Below, in pieces: positions 10,830 to 21,042 of a stretch of DNA of 60,000 nt. The stretch is taken from assembly GCF_030272615.1 (NCBI RefSeq), contig NC_081410.1:573451241-573511240 (forward strand), given 5' to 3'. The position numbers were made by a program, and so were the translations under genes. Origin of the DNA: Cryptomeria japonica (taxonomy: Eukaryota > Streptophyta > Pinopsida > Cupressales > Cupressaceae). Below the pieces are notes generated by a model that saw only the letters and a program-made list of their open reading frames with translations, ran no database searches and had not been told where the DNA came from. Positions within the stretch are counted from its first letter, which is position 1. Each line of letters begins with the position of its first letter.

Positions 10830-12765
10830 TCTTTTTATTTTCGATCGGTAGAGAGGGATGGCCAGTTGGCCACTTTTATTGATGTTGAACTTCAAAACTC
10901 TTATATAGTTATAAATTTATAATAGCTCAACTGTTCAAGAATTTGATAAGTGCATAGTTGAAAACTTGAATCGCATTGTGAATTTACTTTCTGATATCTT
11001 TATGGATATAATATCAATATCATTTGTAGTTTGAGATCTTCACATAATTGTCTTTGTGTTGAATTTATGTTTTCACTGTGAATTGAATGGTCAAGGGTTT
11101 TTTAGTTTACATATGAATCTGGGTTGTGTATGTAATGGCATTATTCATTATTGAAGTTTATTATCAGGTTGTCTTGAATTGTAAGTTTAAAGTGACTCTA
11201 GAGTCTATGCCCTAGGATAAGGCACCGGTCTGTTGTCTTGATGTTTTACTAATTATGTTGTATAATGTATTCCTATCTATTGTGGTGTTTAATAGTTTTA
11301 CTAATTATGTTGTATAATGTATTCCTATCTATTGTGGTGTTTAATAGTAATACTTTCATTCTTAATACTCTTGAGTCTTATGATTTTATATGCTATGGAT
11401 GTTTATGTAATATATATGCAGGTGTTCTATGACTGTCTATAATCTTCCCACCAATTATAATGAGGTGAATCCTTAATATGTATTATGATTCTAGACTAAT
11501 AGAAAATTTAAATGAAAAATTACATACACCATAACAATGCAACAAATGAAAAAAGTTAAATCTCATGATTTTGATCATTTGAAAGAGATACAATCATACA
11601 CAATAAATTTAATAATTTATATATAACTCCTTCAAGAACCTGCAAAAATCTTGACACTCAATGCTTTTCATTTTCTATATAAATGACTATATAGTATACA
11701 ACTTGCTCCCTTCACCTAGAGTCTAGAATGAAGAATCACTACTGGAACTAGAAAAGGAACCCCAATGACTATACAACTTGCAAAACTGCTTGAGCCATGC
11801 CATTATCACCCTGATGCCTTCAGATGGAATGTGAGATGTTACATTCTGTCCAACAGATCATTTCCAAATAGAGGAGGAAGCCTTCATGCCCAAGAACAGA
11901 GAAAATGGAAAGATGAGCTCGAGCCTTCATGCCCACGATCAAGGAAAGTGGAAAGAGGAGTGTAAATGTAATATGTTGGAGAGGGGTTGTAGCTTCCATG
12001 TCATCACAAAGATGCTGGCTGCCACTCCCCACCCAAACAAATCCTTCTTTCATTCCTCTGTGGACTCCTTCTTCAAACCCCCTGCCATCATGTGGCAAAG
12101 TAGAAGCAGAGGATGTCCCATGCATGGCCTTTCTTGATAAGAAAAGGGTTTCACACTCCCTCTAGAAATCCATCTCACTTTCACAACCCCTCTGACAATA
12201 AACAAACTCACATAGCAGAAAACAAAAAAACACCCATCCAGTATCACAGAGCACACAACAAGTGCAACTCCATGCACAATCCTGCTCAAACATCATCTTC
12301 CTTTCTGAAGAAAAAAACCACTCTCAGAAAATGAAAAAGGTTTATTTTCTCTTCTACCAATTAAGTCACCACTCCATTATATTTATAACATTTTCACACT
12401 TCATTTGGTGATGCTCATTCTGCATTCACGTGAAAAATTATCATTTTGGTGGTTTCCAACATGACTGTAGACTCTAGAAGTCATCATCATGCCTATCAAA
12501 TCCTTAATCCACTATATCCTACTAAGGCTCATCTATTGTGAACGATTTTGTTCTGATTTTTTTCCTCCTTGATTGGACAAATTCTGCTTCAAAATCCCTG
12601 ATAACAAGCAACCTGAGCTCTTATTTCTGAAAGAAATCTGTGGTCTCCCATCTCTAACTCAAAAGCTATCAAATCCTTTTATGCCTCTGAAACTGTCATC
12701 CTCGCTTGTCTAATCAACCTCGACTCAAGAGAAACCTTCAAAATAGTCCCTTAGGAACGAGTCAG
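10830..12765. other. Non-coding region 3' of the unrecognised reading frame
   Basis: The first 900 bases are AT-rich and include a perfect 52-bp tandem duplication. From about 11640 to 12740 the base composition changes to a C-rich plus strand with short ORFs on both strands, none longer than 101 residues and none recognisable. Near 11887 and 11931 there is a short repeat (CCTTCATGCCCA). It may be another small insertion, but I found no ends or target duplication. Confidence 0.4.
11243..11346. repeat. Perfect 52-bp tandem duplication
   Basis: Two identical 52-bp units (11243-11294 and 11295-11346), each beginning GTTTTACTAATTATG. The perfect identity stands out among heavily decayed surroundings and suggests a recent replication slip. 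Confidence 0.9.
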
Positions 12766-12769
12766 CATC

Positions 12770-13540
12770 CAAGCCTTATGGTTATTGCTAGCTCGCAAGG
12801 TAAAATGTCTGAAGACATGATCAAGCTGCAAGCTAGCGACTACATAGTTTGTGGTTAAGTTTTATGGTTATCGCTAGCTCGTGAGGTAAAATGTCTGAAG
12901 ACGTGATCAAGCCGTGAGCTGGCGACAAGTTGGTTTGGTTTTACATCGCGAGGTCTCAGGATTTTTGGGTTTTAGCATTTTATGTTACTAAGCTTAGCAA
13001 ATAAAGCAATATAGATTGTTAGTGAAATTGCTTTGGTCGCAAGGTCTCGAGTTGGTTTGATGTCATACATTATAGCCACGAGAGTTAGCGAGTAACTCAT
13101 TTCATACAGTTGTCGCTAGCTCTCATGTTTGTTTAATGTTAGCATTTTTAGGTCACGAGCTAGTGACTAGACAGTTTGTGGTTAGGTTTAATGGTTATTG
13201 CCAGCTCGCAAAGTTAAATGTCTGAAGACCTGATCAAGCCATGAGCTTGTGAGTGAATTGCTAGCAGTTAAGAGATAAACAATTTTATGTTGGCGAGTAT
13301 GCAACAAGGGTTAAAGTTACCACTATCTCCAAGTCGCTGCGGTGACGAGGACTTAACATTTTGTGGTTGAGAATTGGCGAGTGGCAGTTCAATTTCCCTC
13401 AGTCGCTAGATCTCGAGGTTACGAAGGCTTAGCATTTTCAGCTTGCAAGTTGGAGATAGAGAGAGTTGTAAGGGCTTGTCGCTAGGTCACGAGATGCCCT
13501 AATGGGCAGTCTTCTAGGCAGAGAGATGATGACTGCATGC
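12770..13540. repeat. Repeat block related to 5664-7204, with internal tandem copies
   Basis: Three copies of a unit with GCTCGCAAGGTAAAATGTC lie near 12790, 12875 and 13200, with a stretch at 12926-13060 (GTTGGTTTGG, then GTTTTAGCATTTTATGTTA) matching 5664-5765. Motifs with CTCGCGAG-type cores recur throughout. The block lies between the second reading frame and the right end of the hAT-like element and mirrors the repeat block on its other side. Confidence 0.55.
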
Positions 13541-13562
13541 CATGTGTTTTAATGACTTAAAG

Positions 13563-13860
13563 TTAATATCTTGAAATCGCCAATATTTTTAATTTTATGG
13601 TTTGAAAATAGCTTGAAATCACCAATATTTTTATTTTTATGGTTTGAAAATAGGTTGAAATCACCAATATTTTTTTTTTAATGGTTTGAAAATAGGTTGA
13701 AATTGCTAATGCAAATATTTTTCTAGTTTTAAAAACATTACAATTCGCCCATGAAAATATTTTTGGGGTTTTAAAAACATTACAACTCGCCAATGGAGAT
13801 TTTTTTTCTCCGTAAACTGCAAAAATTCGCCCGTAAAATTAAAATTTTCCTCGAGAATTA
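13563..13860. repeat. Right subterminal repeats of the hAT-like element
   Basis: Four to five units of about 45-50 bp, each with TTGAAATCRCCAATATTTTT followed by TATGGTTTGAAAATA, then diverged copies with ACAATTCGCCCATG and ACAACTCGCCAATGG. The AATTCGCC core is shared with the left end of the element at 1601-2040. A minus-strand ORF across this array is a by-product of the repeat. Confidence 0.65.
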
Positions 13861-13929
13861 TACGACTTTCACCAGGTTTTTACACCTTGTCCAGGGGGGG
13901 GGTTTCTTAAAGTTTTCCCTGGTTGTACT

Positions 13930-14440
13930 CTTGATTTGATGCTTGCATTATGAGTCTTGATTTGATTACTTATATTATAGATCTTGAGTTGCTTGCATTA
14001 TGGGTCTTGAGTTTCTTTGTGTTATGGGTCTTGTTTTCCGATATGGGTCAGAGTTTTGGTATGGGTTAGATTTTCTGGTATGGGTCAAATTTTTTATATG
14101 GGTCAAATTTGTGATATGGAACTTGATGTTTTATATGGGTCAGATTTCACCCTTGCATTATGGATATTTGATGTTGCTTGCAATATGGATCTTTGATGTT
14201 GCTTGCAATATGGGTCTTTGATTGATGTTGTGTTCTTGAGATGCTTCATTGTTTCAAGTTGATTTTGCTTTCATTGGATATATTGGATAGATTTGGGAAC
14301 TGATGATGGACACTTGTTGTTTTGCAGGCAAAGCTTGGCATGCTTCAATTGTGTGAGTGATTTTTGAGACCATGGTCGTTGATTCTATGTTTATCACAGG
14401 CGGATAGAGATGTGATTGAGAGATGATGTTTATCATCCTT
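13930..14440. repeat. Degenerate TATGGGTCTTGATTT repeats of A1, continuation of 1310-1567
   Basis: Short units such as TGCTTGCATTATGGGTCTTG and TATGGGTCAGATTT run to about 14220. They match in kind the repeats at 1310-1567, which shows that A1 was continuous before the hAT-like insertion. From 14220 to 14440 I see nothing definite. Confidence 0.6.
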
Positions 14441-14449
14441 ACTAGACAT

Positions 14450-16204
14450 ACCTCGGTATATCATTAACTAGGGGTTGTTGACAAATTTGGCAAAGAGGTG
14501 GCACAGGACATGAACAACTTTCACTTGGCTAAGGGTGAGATAACAGTCACACTAGAGGATTGTTACCAGATTTTATAGATTCCTATAGTTGGGGCCTTGT
14601 TGCCATACGAGCAGACTAAGGAGGGTGGATAGAGGCTCTCTATCACATCTTCCAAGATGATCAGATAAGTGGATATGAGATCCCTTGGCAAGAGTTCATG
14701 GATTTTGATTATGCTCCACCACCATCGGTACTAGCAGTTTTCATTGGTGGATTTATCTATCTTGACCATAGGTCGAAGAGACTAGCCATGGGATGGGGAT
14801 TGGTGCTGGAGGATATGGTTACGCAAGGTCGCAAGTTCGCATTGGGGTCATGTATTTTAGCCCTCATTTACAGAGAGCTTGACCAAGTGGTTTATCTAGG
14901 ATACAAAAGTTTATCAGCTAGGGTGACATTACTACAGGTGTGGGATTGGGAGCACATTCCTATAGTGAGGCCACTTGCAAACAAGGATAGGCCAGTTGGG
15001 TAAGCATATGCTTATGGATATATAGGTATAGTTTTCCAGTGGAAGCTGGGAAAACTAGAGCATTGGCAAAGGGTACTAGATGAAATCGATACAGTCATTT
15101 GGAGATCATACATTGATTGTGAGGTGTGGGTAGAGGACAGGATAGAGATGCCCTAAGTTTATATGTCGAGATATCTGATTTGGTAGATGCCCTTTATTAT
15201 TGAGTGATTCTTGCACAATCATGTTCAATGATAGTATGGTAGATAGTATGAGATACCACAAGGAGCTTGTTTATATGCTCGTCAGTGATGGGATGTGCTA
15301 GAGTGAGGACCCACTTTTAGATAGCATAACAACGGTGGAGGAGTATATGATGCTTTTAGGACTAATATGGGATTATAAAGTTGGGGTTGTGGATGTGGGG
15401 ATGACATAGCAGTTTGCATTATACTTTGTGGGACATTTAGTGTCACGTATATCTGATCCGGTAGAGATGCTACCTTCTTTTGATGATGATGAGGCTGAGA
15501 AGCCATAGAGGTGTGGGGAGGCCAGATAGAGGGATGAGGAGGGAGAGGAGGGAGGAGATGGAGGAGGTGGTGGAGGAGGTGGTCAAGGTGGATTAGATAG
15601 AGGGAGATGAGGAGGGATCATTCTTGGTGCTGGTGGGGTTGGTAGGGTAGGTGCAGTGCTAGCGACGGTAGGTGGTATAAAGGATGTTAGGCGACAAGCC
15701 CAGAGGAGGAGATCTTATGTTCTACCTCCATCGGCATCTCGAATAGGGACAAGTATGGGTGGGACCATGACATAGGTACCCATTCAGATTAGCGTACCCA
15801 CCCATCAAAAGGATTCACATATTATAGCGTTACATGTCTCAGTATAGGAGCTGCAAGCACAGGTGTTAGCATAGCAGCGCCAGATAATGTAAATTATGGC
15901 AAAGCAGGATGTAGAGAGAGTGTCGGGGCCAGACAGAGGATCTTGTTCAGAGATTAGAGAGAGGGATGACTGGTGCCTCAATGCGGGACATGCTGAGGGA
16001 GATGGTATATGGCCAAGGAGGCCAAGTACTACAGGCGTTTATACGAGGATGTGGTCCGTAGAGACCACAGATTTCCTATCTATGCAGCTAGTCAATTTGT
16101 TTGCAATCATACAAGGACAAAGAGTAGAGGGGTTGTAGGTCCTGACCGATGTGATCCACCTAGTGGAGATCCAGGGGCTAGGGCATCTACTGTGAGACCA
16201 TAAG
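14450..16204 (+). pseudogene. Plant mobile domain (PMD/MAIN-like) pseudogene, antisense to A1
   Basis: Broken plus-strand frames show PMD hallmarks in order. Near 14500 comes NNFHLAKGEITVTLED, the TFHLP-GE-T-TLED type signature. At 14698-15003 come FALGSCILALIYREL and LLQVWDWEHIPIVRP, matching the LLxLLQVWxWERxPxxRP block. After a stop, LEHWQRVLDEID follows in the same frame. Around 15180 PFIIE is a relic of the later conserved block. The 3' part (15530-15610) is Gly/Glu-rich, and a last open piece ends at 16203. Several stops and shifts make it inactive. PMDs are known from plant MAIL1/MAIN proteins and from transposable elements including gypsy and Mutator types. Its place between integrase and the 3' LTR, in antisense, matches the antisense ORFs of Tat-branch elements. 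Confidence 0.65.
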
Positions 16205-17689
16205 CCTCAAGAGATAGTCATACCTAAGAGATATGTCTCTGTTGTATTTTGATCATTTTATTGTATTTTGATAGACATGATATCCCTTGTACATTTTGAC
16301 CATTTTTTAGATATATATATATATACCACTGATTTGTTCTGATCCACATGTATTATTGATGATGATTGATGAGATGTATTCATATGATGATTTTATGATG
16401 ATGATGTGATGCTTAGATAATATTGCTCTTGATTTCGATGATGATGTATGATTTATGATAAAGATGTCAATGTGATGATGTATCTTGAAAATGAGATGTG
16501 TGATAATGATAATAATGTGAGATGTATCTTGAAAATGAGAAATATGATAATGATAATGATGTGATACTAATAAAAGATTAAAATGATATGCAGTTAAATG
16601 CAGGTTTTAAAATGATATGCAGCTAAATGCAAGATTAAAAATGAATGTATCTAAGATTAAGAGTGGATGCAGCTAAATGATCACTTTAATTTTGTTGTTG
16701 TCATTTCTGTTAGTCACTTGTTTGTGCTTTGTTTTTGTTTGTCTTCATTGATATTTTGATATGTTGAAATTTTATACAAGCACAATGGTATAATTGAACC
16801 ATAATGACCTGAGGAAAGCTTACAAGGATGTTTGATATTGCAAGATGACACAAGCATCAAGGTATAATTGAACCAAGAGGACCTAAGTGTTTCTTGCATA
16901 AAATAGACAAGAGTTAACCATTTGTATGTGCAAAGTGGAAAATTTCTTCAATGATATGTTTCCAATCATGTCTCAAGACAAATTTACTCCATATGAATGA
17001 TTGCCTCACAGATAGAAAAAACAAAAATATCAGATTCCTTTGTCGCTTCTCTAGCTTGATGCATCCTCGAGTAGCTTAGGAAATCTAATAATTCAAAAAT
17101 TAAGATACCAAATAGTCAAAACTTCATGCCAGATGTAAAAAATTTATAATTCATAAAATCATCCATCATGTGTGTGTTAAACTTGTAGTTGGATAATGGT
17201 CTTGTTTTCTATTTTGATGAGCAACTATTGACATTGTTTCCTTAGCATGCTATGATCCTTGTCATTTGTTGTCGGAAATGGTTAAAGTGAGAAGAATGTT
17301 TCCCCTACTCAGATCTCTATCGATGTGGATATACGTTAATCACCAAGCCATGGTGGGGTATGATATGGATAAGTGTATTTGGATAATCAAGGACAGTGAC
17401 TACACTTAGTATGTCTGAGATAATGTTGTACGAATAAGTGTTGGGAAATGACCATTAGCTTTGACTTGGATGGTTCAAAGATATGAGTGCTGATAAATAG
17501 AGGAGTCGGTCTCTCAGAAATAGTGCATGTTTCTAGGTTTCCACTACTTGGTTTATTGCACTTTTTTGTTTTGCTTTTGATTTTTTTTTTTTTGATTTTT
17601 TGATGCTTTTTTGTTTATTTGTATCTTTTATGTTTTTCTATGCATTGGATGACTCAAGTGTATAATTTATTCAGATGGATGTTGTTGGT
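16205..17689. other. Non-coding spacer of A1 between the PMD pseudogene and integrase, with simple repeats
   Basis: A short (AT)n run lies near 16311, followed by GATGATGTGAT-type low-complexity sequence to about 16570 and a small repeat (ATGATATGCAGYTAAATGCA) at 16582-16640. A T-rich run lies near 17579. I see no coding signal. It probably corresponds to the 3' non-coding part of A1. Confidence 0.5.
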
Positions 17690-18850
17690 TGGTTCATCAA
17701 GAATGTCCCCTTTTGAGGTTGTTAACTGATTGGCACCTAATTCAGAGCCTGATATGATGACAAAGGGACCTAACTAGTTAGGTTCAAACTTCCCCTTCTT
17801 TTTTCAATCCTGTTGATTTTTGGGAATTTCTTTTAGTACAAGATCACCAACTTTGAAAGGCCTAGGGATGACTCTATGATTGTAACTTCTACACATTAGC
17901 TAATGGTATGCTTTGAGATGATCATAGGCATGTTGTCATTTTTCATCTAGAAGCTCTAGTTCATGCAATTTGTTGACTCGATACTCCTCATCTAGTATGA
18001 GGTCTTTCAAAGATACTCTAAGAGATGAAATTTTCACCTCAAGAGGTAGAATTGCTTTTGATACATACACCAATTAATATGGTGTAGCTCATGTAGGTGT
18101 CTAGATACTAGTCCTGTATGCTCAAAGTGCTAGATTGAGTTGCACATGCCAATCCTTACCTACATCATTTACTATTTTCTTGAGGATTTTCAGAATTGTT
18201 TTATTTGATGCTTCTTCTTGACCATTCCCCCAAGGGTAGTAAGGTGTAGAGAAGCGATATTGGATTTTGAATCTTTCACATAGCTCTCATATGTCTTGGT
18301 TTTTGAAAGGACACTCGTTATCTCTAATGATGGAATTGGGAATGCCATATCTGCAAATGAGATAATTGAGAACAAATGAGGTGATCTCTTTTCTAGTTAC
18401 AATAGTCATCGAAACTACTTCAATCCACTTTGTGAAATACTCTATTGTAGTGATAATGAACTTCTATCCATTTGAAGAAGAAGGATGGATTTTCCCTACC
18501 AAATCAAGTCCCCACTGACAGAAAGGCCAAGATGTGCTAAACGGATACAACTCCTATGCTAGTGCATGGATAAGATTGCCATGAATTTGGCACTTAGGAC
18601 ATTTCTTTGTAAATTGATAAGACTCTTTCTCCATTACCGGCCAGTAATATCCTATTCTTAGAAGTTTCTTGGCAAGAGCAGGACCACTTGAATACATTCC
18701 ATAGATACCCTTGCGAAGCTCATGTAAGGCAGAGTCAGATTTGTTACGATCAAGGTAAGGAAGAAGAGTACCATCTAGACCTTGAGGGTAAAGGGTGTCA
18801 ACGGTTAAGGTATAACGGGTGGCTTGCTGGATGAAGCTGCATTTTTTGTT
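17690..18850 (-). pseudogene. Integrase of A1 (H2C2 zinc-binding and D,D,E core), broken
   Basis: This enzyme would insert the element's cDNA. Reading down the minus strand, 18850-18560 holds the zinc-binding module. KCPKCQIHG keeps the two cysteines, while the second histidine position reads Tyr in GMYSSG, where the family usually has His. The core follows: DLVGKIHPSSSNGHKF with the first Asp near 18500, RDNECPF with the second Asp near 18300, and GNGQEEASNKT with the Glu near 18215. The C-terminal part has PFKVGDLVLK near 17860. The Tat/Athila-type phrase PSSSNGHKFIITTIEYFTKW supports the branch assignment. A few stops are spread through it. It joins directly to the RT fragment because the DNA between has been lost. 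Confidence 0.8.
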
Positions 18851-18905
18851 ACGAGTCAGGTCGAGTGGAAGAGTATTGTTCTTAAGATATTCATAGATTG
18901 TTGTT

Positions 18906-19565
18906 AGATTGATCCTTTGGGGTGATCTTGATTTGATTATAACTAGAGAAACCATCCATTAATGATAACATTGCATGGCCTATCATTAGATCCACAATTA
19001 TGTCAATGTTGGGCAAAGGAAAGTCATCCTTTAGATAGGCTTTGTTGACATCTCTAAAATCTATGCATATTTTGATGCTTCCATCAGATTTTGAAACTGG
19101 TAGAATGTTTGAAATCCATTCAGCATACTCTATAGGTCGAATGAATCCAATGTATAATAACTTCTTTAGTTCATATTTTACCAGTAATGCCACACATGGA
19201 TTCATCTTTCTTCATTTTTGTTTGACTATCTTAGCTCTTGGAGCGATGGATAAATGATGCATGATCAGGTTTGGATCTATTCCAAGCATATCAACATAGG
19301 ACCAATCAAAATTGATTCCCTTTTCTTTGAAGAATTTGATAAAATCTGGTTGCTCTTCTTCTATCAGTGATTCTGCTAGGTATATGGCTTTGACTGTTGC
19401 TTCAGTACTGATGTTTATTGATTGAGTTGGCTCAATCAATATGGGTAACCTTTCTTGATAGTGTTCAGGAAGAGTGTCAAGTCTCCCATCTTTAGGTGCC
19501 TCAAAAAGGTTTACACCTGCAAATGCATCCTTTATTTTTACTCTTTTGTGATCTAATATTGCCAC
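18906..19565 (-). pseudogene. N-terminal reverse transcriptase fragment of A1, truncated before the catalytic YxDD
   Basis: From 19565 the frame has the usual pre-RT stretch (WSYVDMLGIDPNLIMHHL). After one stop near 19212 comes the RT start: LKKLLYIGFIRPIEYAEW, DGSIKICIDFRDVNKA and LSLMDGFSSYNQIKI, the motif-A block with its catalytic Asp. The match ends at about 18906, right after PKDQ, and the sequence passes straight into the linker before integrase. The YxDD motif, the rest of RT and the whole RNase H are missing. A clean internal deletion explains this. The element cannot encode its own RT. Confidence 0.85.
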
Positions 19566-20603
19566 TAACTGGTTTTTAGCATTAGACCCTTTGTTTCTTT
19601 CATTTTCGCAACTGAGAGACTAGGCACTCCCTTGATTGCAGATATAATTATTTTGTTCACTAGTAGAACACATTTCTAGGTTGATTATACTTAGATACTG
19701 GAAAATGGATTCATCATTTGGGAAAATTGGTATATCATGGTGTTCAGGTTCTTCCCAGTCTATCATATTAGGAAATACAAGTGGTAGAGAGTCATTTGGT
19801 GGGTTGAGATCGGCTATGGTAAGTTTCATGATAGAGGTAGCATTTTAGCTATTTGGGATGTTGGTTAGTTTAATAATATTGTCAAGGTCTTCGATGGTAT
19901 CATCTTTGATGTAGAATTGTTTGTATTGTTGCAGCTCATTCTCCTTAGCCTCGTAGATATGTCATGGTCCGAATTCAAGTGATCATGACTCTACGCCTTG
20001 TCCCTCTTGAGAAAGGGGTGTGTATGGATGGACAGTACCTACCTCGATATCCTTAGTAATCTCAGAACAACTACCACATTCATATTCATTAGAATCAATT
20101 TTATAATTACTATCCCAAAGTCTCTCACTACTTCTAATAGGTACGTTGTAGGGTGAGAAAAGATCTCTGACAATTGATACTAGTCTTGTAGTTTTTCTTT
20201 ATTTGGAATTGGAGCCTTCTTGTAGTCTTTGCATTTGTTCATACACTATTTCTCCTCGGGGAGTAGGAGTTTCTTCGAGTGGTGGATCTGCCTTGGTTTG
20301 ATCAGGTTCTCACACATGATGCACTTTCTTATAAGAGGCTTCTTCCCTTTGAATGGCCAGTTCCTCTTGTTGTTTTTCATTTTCTTGATGTTCTTTCTCT
20401 TTCCTTGTAATTTCTTCTGCTTTGTGTAGTGCCTTTTGCCACGAGTTTTCATTATATTTCTTCTTTTCTCTCCACTGAGGTTTCTGATACTTATTTTGTT
20501 TTTGCCTAGGTGGTATATTGTGTCCATATCCCAGTCCCATTTTGTCTTGTGAAAATTGTAAAGGAGGTTGTAGAGGTTATGTAATGCCTTCCTGATGCTT
20601 TCC
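19566..20603 (-). pseudogene. Protease-RT linker region of A1 polyprotein, decayed
   Basis: Minus-strand pieces at 19829-19620 (LTIADLNPPNDSLPLVFPN) and 20540-20246 (GLGYGHNIPPRQKQNKYQ, then a Lys/Glu-rich stretch). In Tat and Athila elements a low-complexity linker with a glycine-rich GLGY-like motif stands between protease and RT. The piece ends where copia D inserted (target duplication TATAG at 20604-20608), and the polyprotein resumes at 30380 with protease. Confidence 0.6.
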
Positions 20604-21042
20604 TATAGTGTTGGCATTTTGGCACTTAGTTGTCATTGATGTCAACCGATGGAGATTGAGCATGGTAGATGGCTGCCTGGATAATGATGAAGAGGCAAAA
20701 TGTTAAGATGAAAAACCAGTACAGGATGCTATACTAGTCAATAGGTGTAGAACACTCTACTAGAAAAGGGTTTTATCGGTATGTGTTTGTCAGACCGACT
20801 GACCATTGGAAAATCGTGTCCTTATTGGAGTAATGTTGTGTGAACCTGAGGTGGCAAGTAGGCAAGTAGGGTGTAGTTAGCAAAGTTTCACTTGCTTGGT
20901 TGATGAAACTGATATTTGTCATTAATGAAGGAACTACATATCTAGGAATCATATTAGACTGATTGCGGCTCAAGGAAGAAGGAATGTAAGAGGAAGATCG
21001 GGGGAGTAGTTGACGTCTTGATCAAAAATAGAAGATCGGATT

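Larger units (their letters stand above)
1568..13929 (+). mobile_element. hAT-like DNA transposon, 12.3 kb, with 8-bp target duplication
   Basis: The A1 repeat at 1310-1567 resumes at 13930, so the DNA between is one insertion. The 8 bases GTTGTACT stand at both edges (1568-1575 and 13922-13929). The left end begins CAAAGAG and the right end, reverse complemented, begins CAGGGAAAAC, which fits the CARRG start of hAT inverted repeats, although the match beyond five bases is poor. Inside lie a hAT-type transposase pseudogene (2340-5100) and a second long reading frame (7326-10829). Both ends carry ATTCGCCAA-like subterminal copies. The shared flanking C (9-bp repeat GTTGTACTC) would also allow a Mutator-like reading, but the transposase type favours hAT. 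Confidence 0.65.

Noticed and set aside
11765-12334. Cluster of short ORFs on both strands read as a host gene
   Set aside because: They overlap in many frames, have no recognisable domain, and no frame is favoured.
5664-13540. Related repeat blocks on both sides of the unknown reading frame read as LTRs of a separate retroelement
   Set aside because: The matching stretches are short and in pieces, have no clear TG...CA ends, primer-binding site or target duplication, and the frame between them has no gag or pol motif.
13563-13793. Minus-strand ORF with repeated ISTYFQTIK units
   Set aside because: It is a translation of the subterminal tandem repeats and not a protein gene.
1568-13930. 9-bp duplication GTTGTACTC read as a Mutator-like insertion
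   Set aside because: The ends do not form the long inverted repeats typical of Mutator elements, and the transposase inside is of hAT type. The ninth base may be chance.
20229-20429. Plus-strand ORF with a hydrophobic Phe-rich product read as a membrane protein
   Set aside because: It is the complement of the Lys/Glu-rich linker of A1 pol on the minus strand.
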